Of a DNA stretch of 14,002 nucleotides, positions 8,718-14,002 are shown one piece after another. Made by a program: the position numbers and the translations under genes. The stretch is from Candidatus Woesearchaeota archaeon (GTDB lineage: Archaea > Nanobdellota > Nanobdellia > Woesearchaeales > GW2011-AR4). The notes under the pieces were generated by a model. That model was given only the letters and a program-made list of their open reading frames with translations. It had not been told where the DNA came from and searched no databases. The stretch is taken from contig JAHWGX010000048.1 in NCBI GenBank assembly GCA_019323655.1, forward strand, positions 1-14,002, read 5' to 3'. Each line of letters begins with the position of its first letter. Positions within the stretch are counted from its first letter, which is position 1.

Positions 8718-8750
8718 ATTCCATTTTTTTGTTGCCGAAGGCAACGGAAT
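8718..8750. repeat. Stem-loop 3 followed by a T-rich tract
   Basis: GTTGCC (8731-8736) pairs with GGCAAC (8740-8745) around a GAA loop. An outer ATTCC (8718-8722) pairs with GGAAT (8746-8750), leaving an ATTTTTTT bulge on the left side. On the plus strand it is followed by TATTTTTATTTG, so it could end a plus-strand transcript made from this gap. Confidence 0.65.
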
Positions 8751-8818
8751 TATTTTTATTTGTAAAACCTTTTCCTGAAAGTTTATACTCCGTGGCTTTA
8801 CTGTACACAATCAAAAAA

Positions 8819-8826
8819 TTTAAATA
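8819..8826 (+). promoter_or_regulatory. Box A promoter of the glutaredoxin-gdhA pair
   Basis: TTTAAATA matches the archaeal box A. Transcription would begin near 8849, giving a leader of about 28 bases that contains AGGGGTG at 8863-8869, seven bases before the glutaredoxin ATG. Because gdhA follows after a 27-base gap, this promoter probably serves both genes. Confidence 0.65.
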
Positions 8827-8876
8827 ATAACCGCATTTATTTTGAAAAGACAAATAGAATTTAGGGGTGTAATAAT

Positions 8877-9116
8877 ATGGCAGAGAAGAAAGTGAAAGTC
8901 TATTCCACAAAATTTTGCCCGTGGTGCATAAAGCTAAGGGATTACTTGAAGGAAAAAAACATAAAATTTGAGGAGATAGATATCGGAGCTGACCAGAAAG
9001 CAGCAGAGGAAATGATAGAGAAGTCAGGCCAGATGGGGGTGCCTGTAGCAGACATCAACGGAAAAATAATTGTAGGGTTTGACAAGGAGGAAATAGAAAA
9101 AGCCCTTGCCGAATAA
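8877..9116 (+). CDS. Glutaredoxin-like thiol-disulfide oxidoreductase
   Basis: This 79-residue single-domain protein has the thioredoxin fold of small glutaredoxins and NrdH-redoxins. The active site is CPWC at residues 14-17, preceded by the strand KVKVYSTKF. The cis-proline motif is GVPV (about 54-57), and the strand NGKIIVGFD leads into the last helix, as usual for the family. It reduces disulfides in the cytoplasm, at the expense of a small thiol or a thioredoxin-reductase-type enzyme; the partner is not visible here. CPWC instead of CPYC leaves open whether it uses glutathione. The start has a clear AGGGGTG ribosome binding site. It sits just ahead of the glutamate dehydrogenase gene and is probably transcribed with it. 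Confidence 0.93.
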   Translation: MAEKKVKVYSTKFCPWCIKLRDYLKEKNIKFEEIDIGADQKAAEEMIEKSGQMGVPVADINGKIIVGFDKEEIEKALAE

Positions 9117-9143
9117 ATAATTATTATGGAGGTAGTTCTAAAA

Positions 9144-10391
9144 ATGGGAAAAAGCAATGTATGTGTCAACTGTCTTGATATGCTTAACAAAATGGGGGGC
9201 AGGCTAAAGCTAAGCGAGTCTGAGCTGGATATCCTTACTATACCAAAAAGGACTTTTACATTCAGCTTCCCAGTTATTATGGATGACGGCAGTACAAAAA
9301 TATTCACAGGCTACAGGATACAGTTTAATGATGCCCTGGGGCCTACCAAAGGCGGGATAAGGTTTCACCATGAGGTTGATCTGGAAGAGGTAAAAACACT
9401 TGCTTTTCTCATGGCATTAAAATGTGCTGTTGTAAACCTTCCTTTTGGAGGCGCCAAAGGAGGAATTGTTGTTGATGCCAAAAAACTCTCACAAGGGGAG
9501 CTGGAAAGGCTAAGCAGGGCTTATGTAAGGGAATCATACAGGTTTTTAGGCCCGGAAGTTGATATACCTGCTCCTGACGTGAATACAACCCCTCAGATCA
9601 TGGCATGGATGCTTAATGAGTATGAGAAGATTATTGGCAAGCACGCACCAGGATTCATAACAGGCAAGCCAGTCGAGATTGGAGGAAGCTTAGTAAGAAA
9701 CATTTCCACAGCATTAGGAGGCTATTTTGTCTTAAAGGAAGTCCTTAAAAACAGGAATCTGGACATGAAAGACATGAAAGTGGCTGTCCAGGGGTTTGGC
9801 AATGCAGGAATGAACATTGCAAAAATGCTTTATGAGGATAAATGCAAAATTGTAGCTGTAAGCGATTCCAGGACGGGAATTTATAATGAGAAAGGGCTTG
9901 ATATTGAAGAAGTTGCAAAGCATAAAGCAAGCAAAAAATCATTAGAGGGATTTAAAGGCGCAAAAGAGATAACAAACAACGAGCTTCTGGAACTGGAATG
10001 TGACGTTTTAGTTCCGGCAGCATTGGGAGACCAGATAACAAAGGAAAATGCAGACAAGGTAAAAGCCAGGGTAATCCTAGAGCTTGCTAATCATCCGATC
10101 AGTGCAGAAGCTGACACAATTCTTGACAAAAAAAAGGTCGTGGTTATTCCGGACATACTTGCAAATGCAGGCGGTGTTGCAGTAAGCTACCTTGAGTGGG
10201 TGCAGAACAGCACCAACTATTACTGGACAGAAAAAGAAGTTACCAAGAAGCTTGAGGATTGCATGATGACTGCTGCAAAACAGGTTGAGAAAGCATGCCA
10301 GGAAAACGAGTGCAGCATGAGGGACGCATCATACATCCTCTCTGCCAACAAAATACTGGAGGCTGAGAGGCTGAGAGGAACTCTGAAATGA
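9144..10391 (+). CDS. gdhA: Glutamate dehydrogenase (Glu/Leu/Phe/Val family)
   Basis: This enzyme reversibly converts glutamate plus NAD(P)+ to 2-oxoglutarate, ammonium and NAD(P)H. In the 415-residue version, the substrate and catalytic residues of the family are Lys69 (PTKGGIRFH), Lys93 (MALKCAVV), Lys105 (GGAKGG) and Asp145 (PAPDV). Ser348 (AVSYLEW) is the position that holds the gamma-carboxylate in glutamate-specific members, which supports glutamate as substrate. The Rossmann fold carries GFGNAG at 217-222. I chose the ATG at 9144 because GGAGGT (9128-9133) lies 10 bases before it; the earlier ATG at 9126 overlaps that site. Some usually conserved positions differ: SLVRNISTALG replaces the common SLGR...TARG, and ANHPI replaces ANGP. 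An N-terminal CVNC (Cys7, Cys10) follows the start. It lies 27 bases after glutaredoxin. Confidence 0.93.
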   Translation: MGKSNVCVNCLDMLNKMGGRLKLSESELDILTIPKRTFTFSFPVIMDDGSTKIFTGYRIQFNDALGPTKGGIRFHHEVDLEEVKTLAFLMALKCAVVNLPFGGAKGGIVVDAKKLSQGELERLSRAYVRESYRFLGPEVDIPAPDVNTTPQIMAWMLNEYEKIIGKHAPGFITGKPVEIGGSLVRNISTALGGYFVLKEVLKNRNLDMKDMKVAVQGFGNAGMNIAKMLYEDKCKIVAVSDSRTGIYNEKGLDIEEVAKHKASKKSLEGFKGAKEITNNELLELECDVLVPAALGDQITKENADKVKARVILELANHPISAEADTILDKKKVVVIPDILANAGGVAVSYLEWVQNSTNYYWTEKEVTKKLEDCMMTAAKQVEKACQENECSMRDASYILSANKILEAERLRGTLK

Positions 10392-10402
10392 TTTCTTCAA
10401 AT

Positions 10403-10410
10403 TTCTTATA
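10403..10410 (+). promoter_or_regulatory. Probable box A promoter of the malic enzyme
   Basis: TTCTTATA lies about 35 bases before the malic enzyme ATG, predicting a transcription start near 10433 and a leader of under ten bases. No ribosome binding site is present before the ATG, consistent with a nearly leaderless message. The match to the box-A consensus is moderate, and read-through from gdhA is also possible. Confidence 0.4.
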
Positions 10411-10441
10411 CGCCAAAGCAGGTTCCTTTTTGCTATAAAAA

Positions 10442-11638
10442 ATGAAAATTACCAAGATAGACTTAAAAAAAGATTCCTTGGATCTGCATAGGATAAGCCA
10501 GGGAAAGTTGGCTGTTAAGTCTAAAGTAGAGGTTAAGACTGTAAAAGACCTGAGCATAGTCTATACTCCGGGAGTAGCAGAGGTTTGCAAAGAAATAGTT
10601 GAAAACAAAAGCAGCATTTATGATTACACAATGAAGTCCAATTCTATTGCTGTTGTTACAGACGGAAGCGCTGTGCTTGGGCTGGGAAACATCGGAGCAG
10701 AAGCGTCAGTGCCTGTTATGGAAGGAAAATGTGTTCTTTTCAAGGAGCTTGCAGACATCGATGCTTTTCCGATATGCATCACAACCCAGGATGATGATGA
10801 AATTGTAAGCATAACAAAAAACATAGCGCCTGTCTTTGGCGGCATTAACCTTGAGGACATTGCAGCCCCGAGGTGCTTTAAGATTGAAAAAGAGCTGCTC
10901 GGCATAGGAATCCCTGTTATGCATGACGACCAGCACGGAACCGCAACTGTTGTTTTAGCAGCCTTAATCAATGCCTCAAAGGTTGTGGGCAAGAGCATAG
11001 AAGACTTAAAGATTGTCATTAACGGAGCGGGCGCTGCAGGAACTGCAATAACCAAGCTCTTGTTGTGCATTGGAGTTGACAAAAAGATATGCACTCCTGT
11101 CAAAGAGATTATTTTATGCGACAGGGAAGGCATGATTTATGACGGAAGGCCGGGGTTGAATGATGCTAAAAAAGAGCTCGCAAAAATAACAAACAAATCA
11201 GGAAAGCAGGGAACTTTAAAGGACGCGCTTGAAATGGCAGATGTCTTTATTGGAGTTTCTACCGGAAACCTGCTTGCTGCAGATGACCTAAAAAAGATGA
11301 ACAAAAAAGCAGTTGTTTTTGCAATGGCAAACCCCAATCCGGAAATAATGCCTGACGAAGCCAAAAAAGTTGCAGAGGTTGTAGGCACAGGAAGAAGTGA
11401 CTTTCCGAACCAGATCAACAATTCCCTTGCATTTCCCGGAATTTTCCGGGGAGCCTTGGATGCCAAAGCTACAAAAATAAACAATGAGATGAAAGTAGCC
11501 GCAGCAAAGGCAATAGCAAACTGTATAGAGCCGACAAAAGACAACTTATTGCCATATACTCTTGATAAGATTGTAGTTGCCAGGGTTTCTGAAGCTGTAA
11601 AAAAGGCTGCAGAGGAAACCGGAGTCTGCAGAAGTTGA
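10442..11638 (+). CDS. NAD(P)-dependent malic enzyme
   Basis: Malic enzyme oxidatively decarboxylates malate to pyruvate and CO2 with production of NAD(P)H, linking C4 acids to pyruvate metabolism in the cytoplasm. At 398 residues it is the short prokaryotic form and lacks the phosphotransacetylase-like domain found in long MaeB proteins. Visible signatures are YTPGVAE (from Tyr41), VTDGSAVLGLGNIG (72-85), and the lysine of EGKCVLFKE (Lys96). Acidic metal-binding residues lie in NLEDIAAPRCF (Glu138, Asp139) and HDDQHGTA (161-168). The nucleotide-binding loop is GAGAAG at 195-200, and MANPNPEI is at 295-302. It follows gdhA by 50 bases. Together the two enzymes could interconvert glutamate, 2-oxoglutarate, malate and pyruvate while balancing reducing equivalents. 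Preference for NAD or NADP cannot be told from the sequence alone. Confidence 0.95.
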   Translation: MKITKIDLKKDSLDLHRISQGKLAVKSKVEVKTVKDLSIVYTPGVAEVCKEIVENKSSIYDYTMKSNSIAVVTDGSAVLGLGNIGAEASVPVMEGKCVLFKELADIDAFPICITTQDDDEIVSITKNIAPVFGGINLEDIAAPRCFKIEKELLGIGIPVMHDDQHGTATVVLAALINASKVVGKSIEDLKIVINGAGAAGTAITKLLLCIGVDKKICTPVKEIILCDREGMIYDGRPGLNDAKKELAKITNKSGKQGTLKDALEMADVFIGVSTGNLLAADDLKKMNKKAVVFAMANPNPEIMPDEAKKVAEVVGTGRSDFPNQINNSLAFPGIFRGALDAKATKINNEMKVAAAKAIANCIEPTKDNLLPYTLDKIVVARVSEAVKKAAEETGVCRS

Positions 11639-11729
11639 CTTATAAGCTGCCCCAATATTATTCCTACAGCCATTTGAGATTCAAACTTTTTATTAGAAAA
11701 ATAAAATTAAAGAAAAAATAAATAAAAAA
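11639..11729. terminator. Convergent terminator region
   Basis: The 91 bases between the malic enzyme stop and the stop of the basic protein gene on the other strand contain CTTTTTATT on the plus strand. On the minus strand there is a long T-rich run reading out of the basic protein gene (11693-11728). Archaeal termination usually depends on such T tracts without a hairpin, so the region probably ends transcripts from both sides. No gene is seen in it. Confidence 0.5.
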
Positions 11730-11975
11730 TTACCTTCTTTTCTTCTTCCTTCCGCCTCTCTGCATCTTTGCTTCGCAGACATTGCCTTTCCTGTCTATGT
11801 AGTACAGGTAGCCTACTTTTCTCTTGACGCCTGCTTTTGCCACAACTGTCTGCTTCTTGTTGGTTTTCCTTCCGGCCCTTTTCATCTGGACTTTTGCAAC
11901 ATTGCCTTTCTTATCCAGAAAGTAAAGGTATCCTTTTTCTCTTTTTACACCTGTTTTTGCAATTACTTTTCCCAT
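11730..11975 (-). CDS. Small, very basic protein of two tandem 34-residue repeats
   Basis: I cannot assign this 81-residue protein to a named family. Residues 4-37 and 44-77 align without gaps at an offset of 40, with 21 of 34 positions identical. Each unit has a basic start (AKxGVKR), a GYLY strand, D-(K/R)-KGNV as a likely turn, and a basic end (M-x-R-x-GRK). It contains 19 Lys and 9 Arg against only 2 Asp and 2 Glu, and ends in KKKRR. The pattern suggests two small beta units decorated with positive charge, so binding to DNA or RNA (a chromatin or ribosome-associated role) is a reasonable inference but unproved. It is monocistronic, with a good box A at 12018-12027 and GGGTGG just before the ATG, which suggests substantial expression. 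It could alternatively be a duplicated domain known only as hypothetical in related archaea. Confidence 0.8.
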   Translation of the reverse strand: MGKVIAKTGVKREKGYLYFLDKKGNVAKVQMKRAGRKTNKKQTVVAKAGVKRKVGYLYYIDRKGNVCEAKMQRGGRKKKRR

Positions 11976-12017
11976 TTTACCACCCTTTTGGTTTGATACA
12001 GACGGTAATGATGAGCT

Positions 12018-12027
12018 TATTTAAATA
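12018..12027 (-). promoter_or_regulatory. Box A promoter of the basic repeat protein
   Basis: TATTTAAATA is a near-ideal archaeal box A. It predicts transcription from about 11996, leaving a leader of roughly 20 bases with GGGTGG (11980-11985) in front of the ATG at 11975. It lies downstream of the folA stop, so the gene does not depend on folA transcription. Confidence 0.65.
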
Positions 12028-12084
12028 CCTTTGTATTTTTCCGTGGGAAAACAGCATTTTTCAGATGCAGTTTGAATGAAGAAT

Positions 12085-12576
12085 CTAACTTTGCCTCCTT
12101 TCCAGAACAAGGAAAACATAATCATGCGGGTTGTCTTTGTCCATCTCATGCTCCTCGTATGATGTTTCATCCCACTCCTCTATTTTATATTCAGGAAAAT
12201 AAGCGTCTCCCTCAAAATCAGCGTCTATTAATGTTAAATACATTCTATCTGCTTTCGGCAGGAACTCCCTGTAAACCTGGGCTCCCCCTATAATCATAAT
12301 CTCTTCATTATTTTCAGCAGCTTCCAGTGCTTCCTCAATCGAATGGACAACAATGCAGTTTTCTGCCCTGTAATCCTGGTCCCTTGTAAGAATAATGTTT
12401 TTTCTTTTGGGAAGGGGCTTTCCTATAGACTCAAAAGTCTTCCTTCCCATTATGACAGGCTTTCCCTCGGTAAGCTCCTTAAATCTCTTCATATCTGCCG
12501 GAAGTTTCCACGGAAGGGAATTGCCTTTCCCGATTACCTTGTTTTTTCCAATTGCGGCAATAAGTGATATAATCAT
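12085..12576 (-). CDS. folA: Dihydrofolate reductase
   Basis: The enzyme reduces dihydrofolate to tetrahydrofolate with NADPH, restoring the cofactor consumed by thymidylate synthase. At 163 residues it has the usual size. Family signatures are NSLPWKLPADMKRF with the substrate-binding acid Asp28 (equivalent to Asp27 of Escherichia coli), VIMGRKTFESIG (41-52) and IIGGAQVYREF (95-105). The C-terminal strand HDYVFLVLERR is typical. The start at 12576 gives the standard MIISLIAAIGKNKVIG opening; no ribosome binding site is visible. It lies downstream of thyA on the same strand but separated by a 420-base repeat-rich gap, so it may have its own promoter. Bacterial-type FolA occurs only in some archaea, so past transfer is plausible, though its composition is not obviously different. 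Confidence 0.96.
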   Translation of the reverse strand: MIISLIAAIGKNKVIGKGNSLPWKLPADMKRFKELTEGKPVIMGRKTFESIGKPLPKRKNIILTRDQDYRAENCIVVHSIEEALEAAENNEEIMIIGGAQVYREFLPKADRMYLTLIDADFEGDAYFPEYKIEEWDETSYEEHEMDKDNPHDYVFLVLERRQS

Positions 12577-12996
12577 TTTTGTTCCATTAATTTTTATCTT
12601 ATGCTCACAATTATTTGCTAGCTTGTTTTTTATTGCACACTTAATTTTATTTTTTCATTGAAAATTTTTATTTTTAATTAAATATTTAATATTGGACTTT
12701 AGTTTATTGTTTTTTTTGTCTATTGGTATTTTTATTATTGTTACTGTTTTTTTATTTGATATTATAATATTGGACTTTATTTACTGCTCTGCTTTTGTTT
12801 ATTGATGCTCTTATTATTTTTTGTTTGTTTTATTATTGAAAATTATAATATTGGTTTTTGTTTATTGCTCTGTTTTTTTATTATTAATGGTTTTATTTTA
12901 TTGAAAATTATAATATTGGGCTTTGTTTATTTTTTGTTGCTTGATATTCTTATCATTCTTTTAATTTTTTATTGGATATTATTGTATCTTTTACTC
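12577..12996. other. 420-base T-rich gap between thyA and folA
   Basis: The plus strand is dominated by T with short G or A interruptions, so the minus-strand sense is A-rich. It contains the four-copy degenerate repeat given separately and no believable gene; the 81-codon frame at 12802-13047 is a low-complexity Leu/Ile/Phe product that runs into thyA. The folA promoter should lie here; a weak box-A candidate is the CAAATAAT stretch near 12610-12617 on the minus strand. Confidence 0.5.
12661..12930. repeat. Four degenerate tandem repeats, 65-81 bases apart
   Basis: AATATTGG recurs at 12688-12695, 12766-12773, 12847-12854 and 12912-12919. Copies 1, 2 and 4 continue with GGACTTTA-like or GGGCTTTG sequence, and all are followed by TTTATT. 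Copies 3 and 4 share an identical 21-base block (12834-12854 and 12899-12919) that begins TATTGAAAATT. Copies 2 and 3 also share TTTATTGCTCTG or TTTACTGCTCTG downstream. The whole looks like a decayed or slipping tandem array in very AT-rich DNA. Confidence 0.7.
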
Positions 12997-13818
12997 TTAA
13001 ACTGCCATCGGAGCCTTGATTGCAGGATGGTATTGGTAATTTACTAGCTCTATGTCTTCCATCTTGAAATCATGGATTTCTTTTACGCTTTGGTTAAGCT
13101 TCAGTTCCGGCAGCGGAAACGGCTTTCTTTTTAACTGCTCTTTTACCTGCTCAAAATGGTTCTGGTAAATGTGCGCGTCTCCAAGCGTGTGTATGAACTC
13201 GTGCGGCTTTAAGCCGGTAGCCTGCGCTGTCATATGAAGCAATAATGAGTAAGAGGCAATGTTAAAAGGCACTCCCAAAAACATATCGCAGGAGCGCTGG
13301 TACATCTGCAATGACAATTTGTTGTTTGCAACAAAAAACTGGAAAAACATATGGCACGGAGGCAAAGCCATCTGACTAAGCTCTCCGGGGTTCCATGCTG
13401 TTACTACTATTCTTCTGCTGTGGGGCTCTTCCCTGATCTGCCTTATTGCCTCTGCAAGCTGGTCAAACTCCTTTCCGTCCGGATTTTTCCATTTTCTCCA
13501 CTGCACTCCGTAAATTCTTCCAAGGTCTCCCGGAAACTTTGCTTTCGGCTTCCAGTAATCCGCCTCTGAATTTGCATCCCAGATATGGCAGCCCATTTTC
13601 TGCAACTCATTTACATCTGAAATGCCTTGGATAAACCACAAAAGCTCAGCTTTCATGGAATTAAAAGCCAGCTTTTTTGTTGTGACAGCAGGAAAGCCGT
13701 CTTCCATGTTAAACCTCATCTGCATTCCGAAAACTGTCCTTATTCCTGTGCCTGTCCTGTCTTTCTTGTCAGTTCCCTTTTCCAGAACATGCCTCAGGGC
13801 ATCAAGATACTGTTTCAT
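12997..13818 (-). CDS. thyA: Thymidylate synthase, ThyA type
   Basis: ThyA methylates dUMP to dTMP using 5,10-methylenetetrahydrofolate as both carbon donor and reductant, and releases dihydrofolate. The 273-residue length is close to that of bacterial ThyA. The catalytic nucleophile is Cys155 in LPPCHMFFQF. The phosphate-binding arginines appear in DRTGTG (Arg21), SRRIVV (135-136) and YQRSCDMFLG (Arg175, with Asp178). Asn186 of GVPFNIASY and His216/Tyr218 of DAHIY contact the nucleotide. The C-terminus is APMAV rather than the common APVAI. GGGGGA lies immediately before the ATG, and a box A lies at 13847-13856. The dihydrofolate it makes is recycled by the folA product downstream on the same strand. 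Confidence 0.97.
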   Translation of the reverse strand: MKQYLDALRHVLEKGTDKKDRTGTGIRTVFGMQMRFNMEDGFPAVTTKKLAFNSMKAELLWFIQGISDVNELQKMGCHIWDANSEADYWKPKAKFPGDLGRIYGVQWRKWKNPDGKEFDQLAEAIRQIREEPHSRRIVVTAWNPGELSQMALPPCHMFFQFFVANNKLSLQMYQRSCDMFLGVPFNIASYSLLLHMTAQATGLKPHEFIHTLGDAHIYQNHFEQVKEQLKRKPFPLPELKLNQSVKEIHDFKMEDIELVNYQYHPAIKAPMAV

Positions 13819-13846
13819 TATCCCCCGGCCTGTAAAATTAATCCAG

Positions 13847-13856
13847 TTTTAAATAG
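13847..13856 (-). promoter_or_regulatory. Box A promoter of thyA
   Basis: The minus strand reads CTATTTAAAA, a good box A. The predicted transcription start near 13825 leaves only about seven bases before the thyA ATG, so the message is nearly leaderless even though GGGGGA sits at that point. Confidence 0.55.
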
Positions 13857-13912
13857 ATTTTGGTTTATGCCGGAATATGTATAGTACCGTAATTGGTTTA
13901 CATTTTCTTAAG

Positions 13913-13920
13913 TTTATAAA
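13913..13920 (+). promoter_or_regulatory. Box A promoter of the right-edge gene
   Basis: TTTATAAA matches the archaeal box A exactly and predicts transcription from about 13943. That gives a leader of roughly 24 bases, which includes the ribosome binding site AGGAGGTG at 13954-13961. It is divergent from the thyA promoter. Confidence 0.7.
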
Positions 13921-13966
13921 GCAACCATTATTTTCTTAGCAATTTCTAACAACAGGAGGTGTTTTT

Positions 13967-14002
13967 ATGCCAAAATTAAATGAAAAAAACGTAAATGGGC
14001 TA
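13967..14002 (+). CDS. Start of a gene cut off at the right edge
   Basis: An ATG preceded by a perfect AGGAGGTG five bases upstream, and a box A at the right distance, opens a frame encoding MPKLNEKNVNGL before the window ends. Twelve codons are too few to recognise a family. The strong signals indicate a real, well-expressed gene, too short here to be listed among longer frames. Confidence 0.7.
   Translation, partial: MPKLNEKNVNGL

Larger units (their letters stand above)
8384..8876. other. 493-base divergent intergenic region with clustered stem-loops
   Basis: This gap between the divergent polB and glutaredoxin genes has the polB box A at its left end and the glutaredoxin box A at its right end. 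Between about 8490 and 8750 it is GC-richer than the flanking AT-rich gap sequence and full of inverted repeats, listed as separate entries. An open frame at 8289-8765 crosses it, but that frame overlaps polB and its translation matches only the repeat sequence. I see no tRNA. The segment could hold a structured RNA or be the remnant of a small mobile element. Confidence 0.55.

Noticed and set aside
8289..8765. Plus-strand open frame of 158 codons across the polB 5' end and the intergenic gap
   Set aside because: It overlaps the polB start antisense, and its translation in the gap only reflects the inverted-repeat sequence; no promoter or ribosome binding site precedes it.
8713..8910. Minus-strand frame of 65 codons over the glutaredoxin promoter
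   Set aside because: It overlaps the glutaredoxin start antisense, has no promoter or binding site, and has no protein-like features.
9126..9143. Earlier in-frame ATG at 9126 as the gdhA start
   Set aside because: That ATG overlaps the GGAGGT ribosome binding site that fits the ATG at 9144.
10433..10440. CTATAAAA just before the malic enzyme ATG as a box A
   Set aside because: It is only a few bases from the start codon, so transcription would begin inside the gene.
12008..12014. ATGATGA resembling a C box of a C/D guide RNA
   Set aside because: No matching D box (CTGA) follows on the same strand within a suitable distance.
12577..12996. AT-rich repeat region as a replication origin
   Set aside because: No origin recognition box could be recognised and no Orc1/Cdc6 gene lies nearby; AT-richness and repeats alone are not enough.
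12802..13047. Plus-strand frame of 81 codons, very hydrophobic
   Set aside because: It is a product of T-rich low-complexity repeats (Leu, Ile and Phe codons) and runs antisense into thyA.

Overview
The window reads as a piece of an archaeal chromosome. It carries an archaeal family B DNA polymerase ending in a PCNA-binding motif and an archaeal/eukaryotic-style isoleucyl-tRNA synthetase. Box-A (TATA) promoters of the TTTAAATA or TTTATAAA type sit at the expected distance from several genes, and start signals are a mix of short-leader or leaderless genes and genes with GGAGGT-like ribosome binding sites. The bacterial-type thymidylate synthase and dihydrofolate reductase, with an otherwise compact archaeal gene set, would fit a DPANN lineage such as Woesearchaeota or Pacearchaeota. 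That placement is inference and cannot be proved from this window.

Layout, left to right. A promoter at the left edge drives a gene that lies off the window. Four genes then run on the minus strand: ileS (123-3257); an unrecognised coiled-coil protein (3492-3995, possibly starting as far upstream as about 4103); a signal-peptide and five-helix membrane protein with a DUF2330-like N-terminal region (4244-5866), which is more AT-rich than its neighbours; and DNA polymerase B (5924-8383). A 493-base gene-free stretch (8384-8876) holds a cluster of perfect and near-perfect stem-loops. Three plus-strand genes follow: a glutaredoxin, a glutamate dehydrogenase 27 bases behind it, and a malic enzyme with its own box A. 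Convergent to these is a small, extremely basic protein built from two copies of a 34-residue unit (11730-11975, minus). Then come folA (12085-12576, minus) and thyA (12997-13818, minus), separated by 420 bases of T-rich sequence containing four degenerate repeats. At the right edge a divergent plus-strand gene with a strong promoter and ribosome binding site is cut off after 12 codons.

Functionally, IleRS and PolB are information-processing genes. ThyA and DHFR together make dTMP and regenerate tetrahydrofolate. Glutamate dehydrogenase and malic enzyme connect amino acids and C4 acids to 2-oxoglutarate, pyruvate and NAD(P)H. Nearly every gene seems to have its own promoter; only glutaredoxin-gdhA looks like an operon. 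The least explained items are the duplicated basic protein, the stem-loop cluster, the coiled-coil gene without an ordinary start codon, and the DUF2330-like membrane protein.
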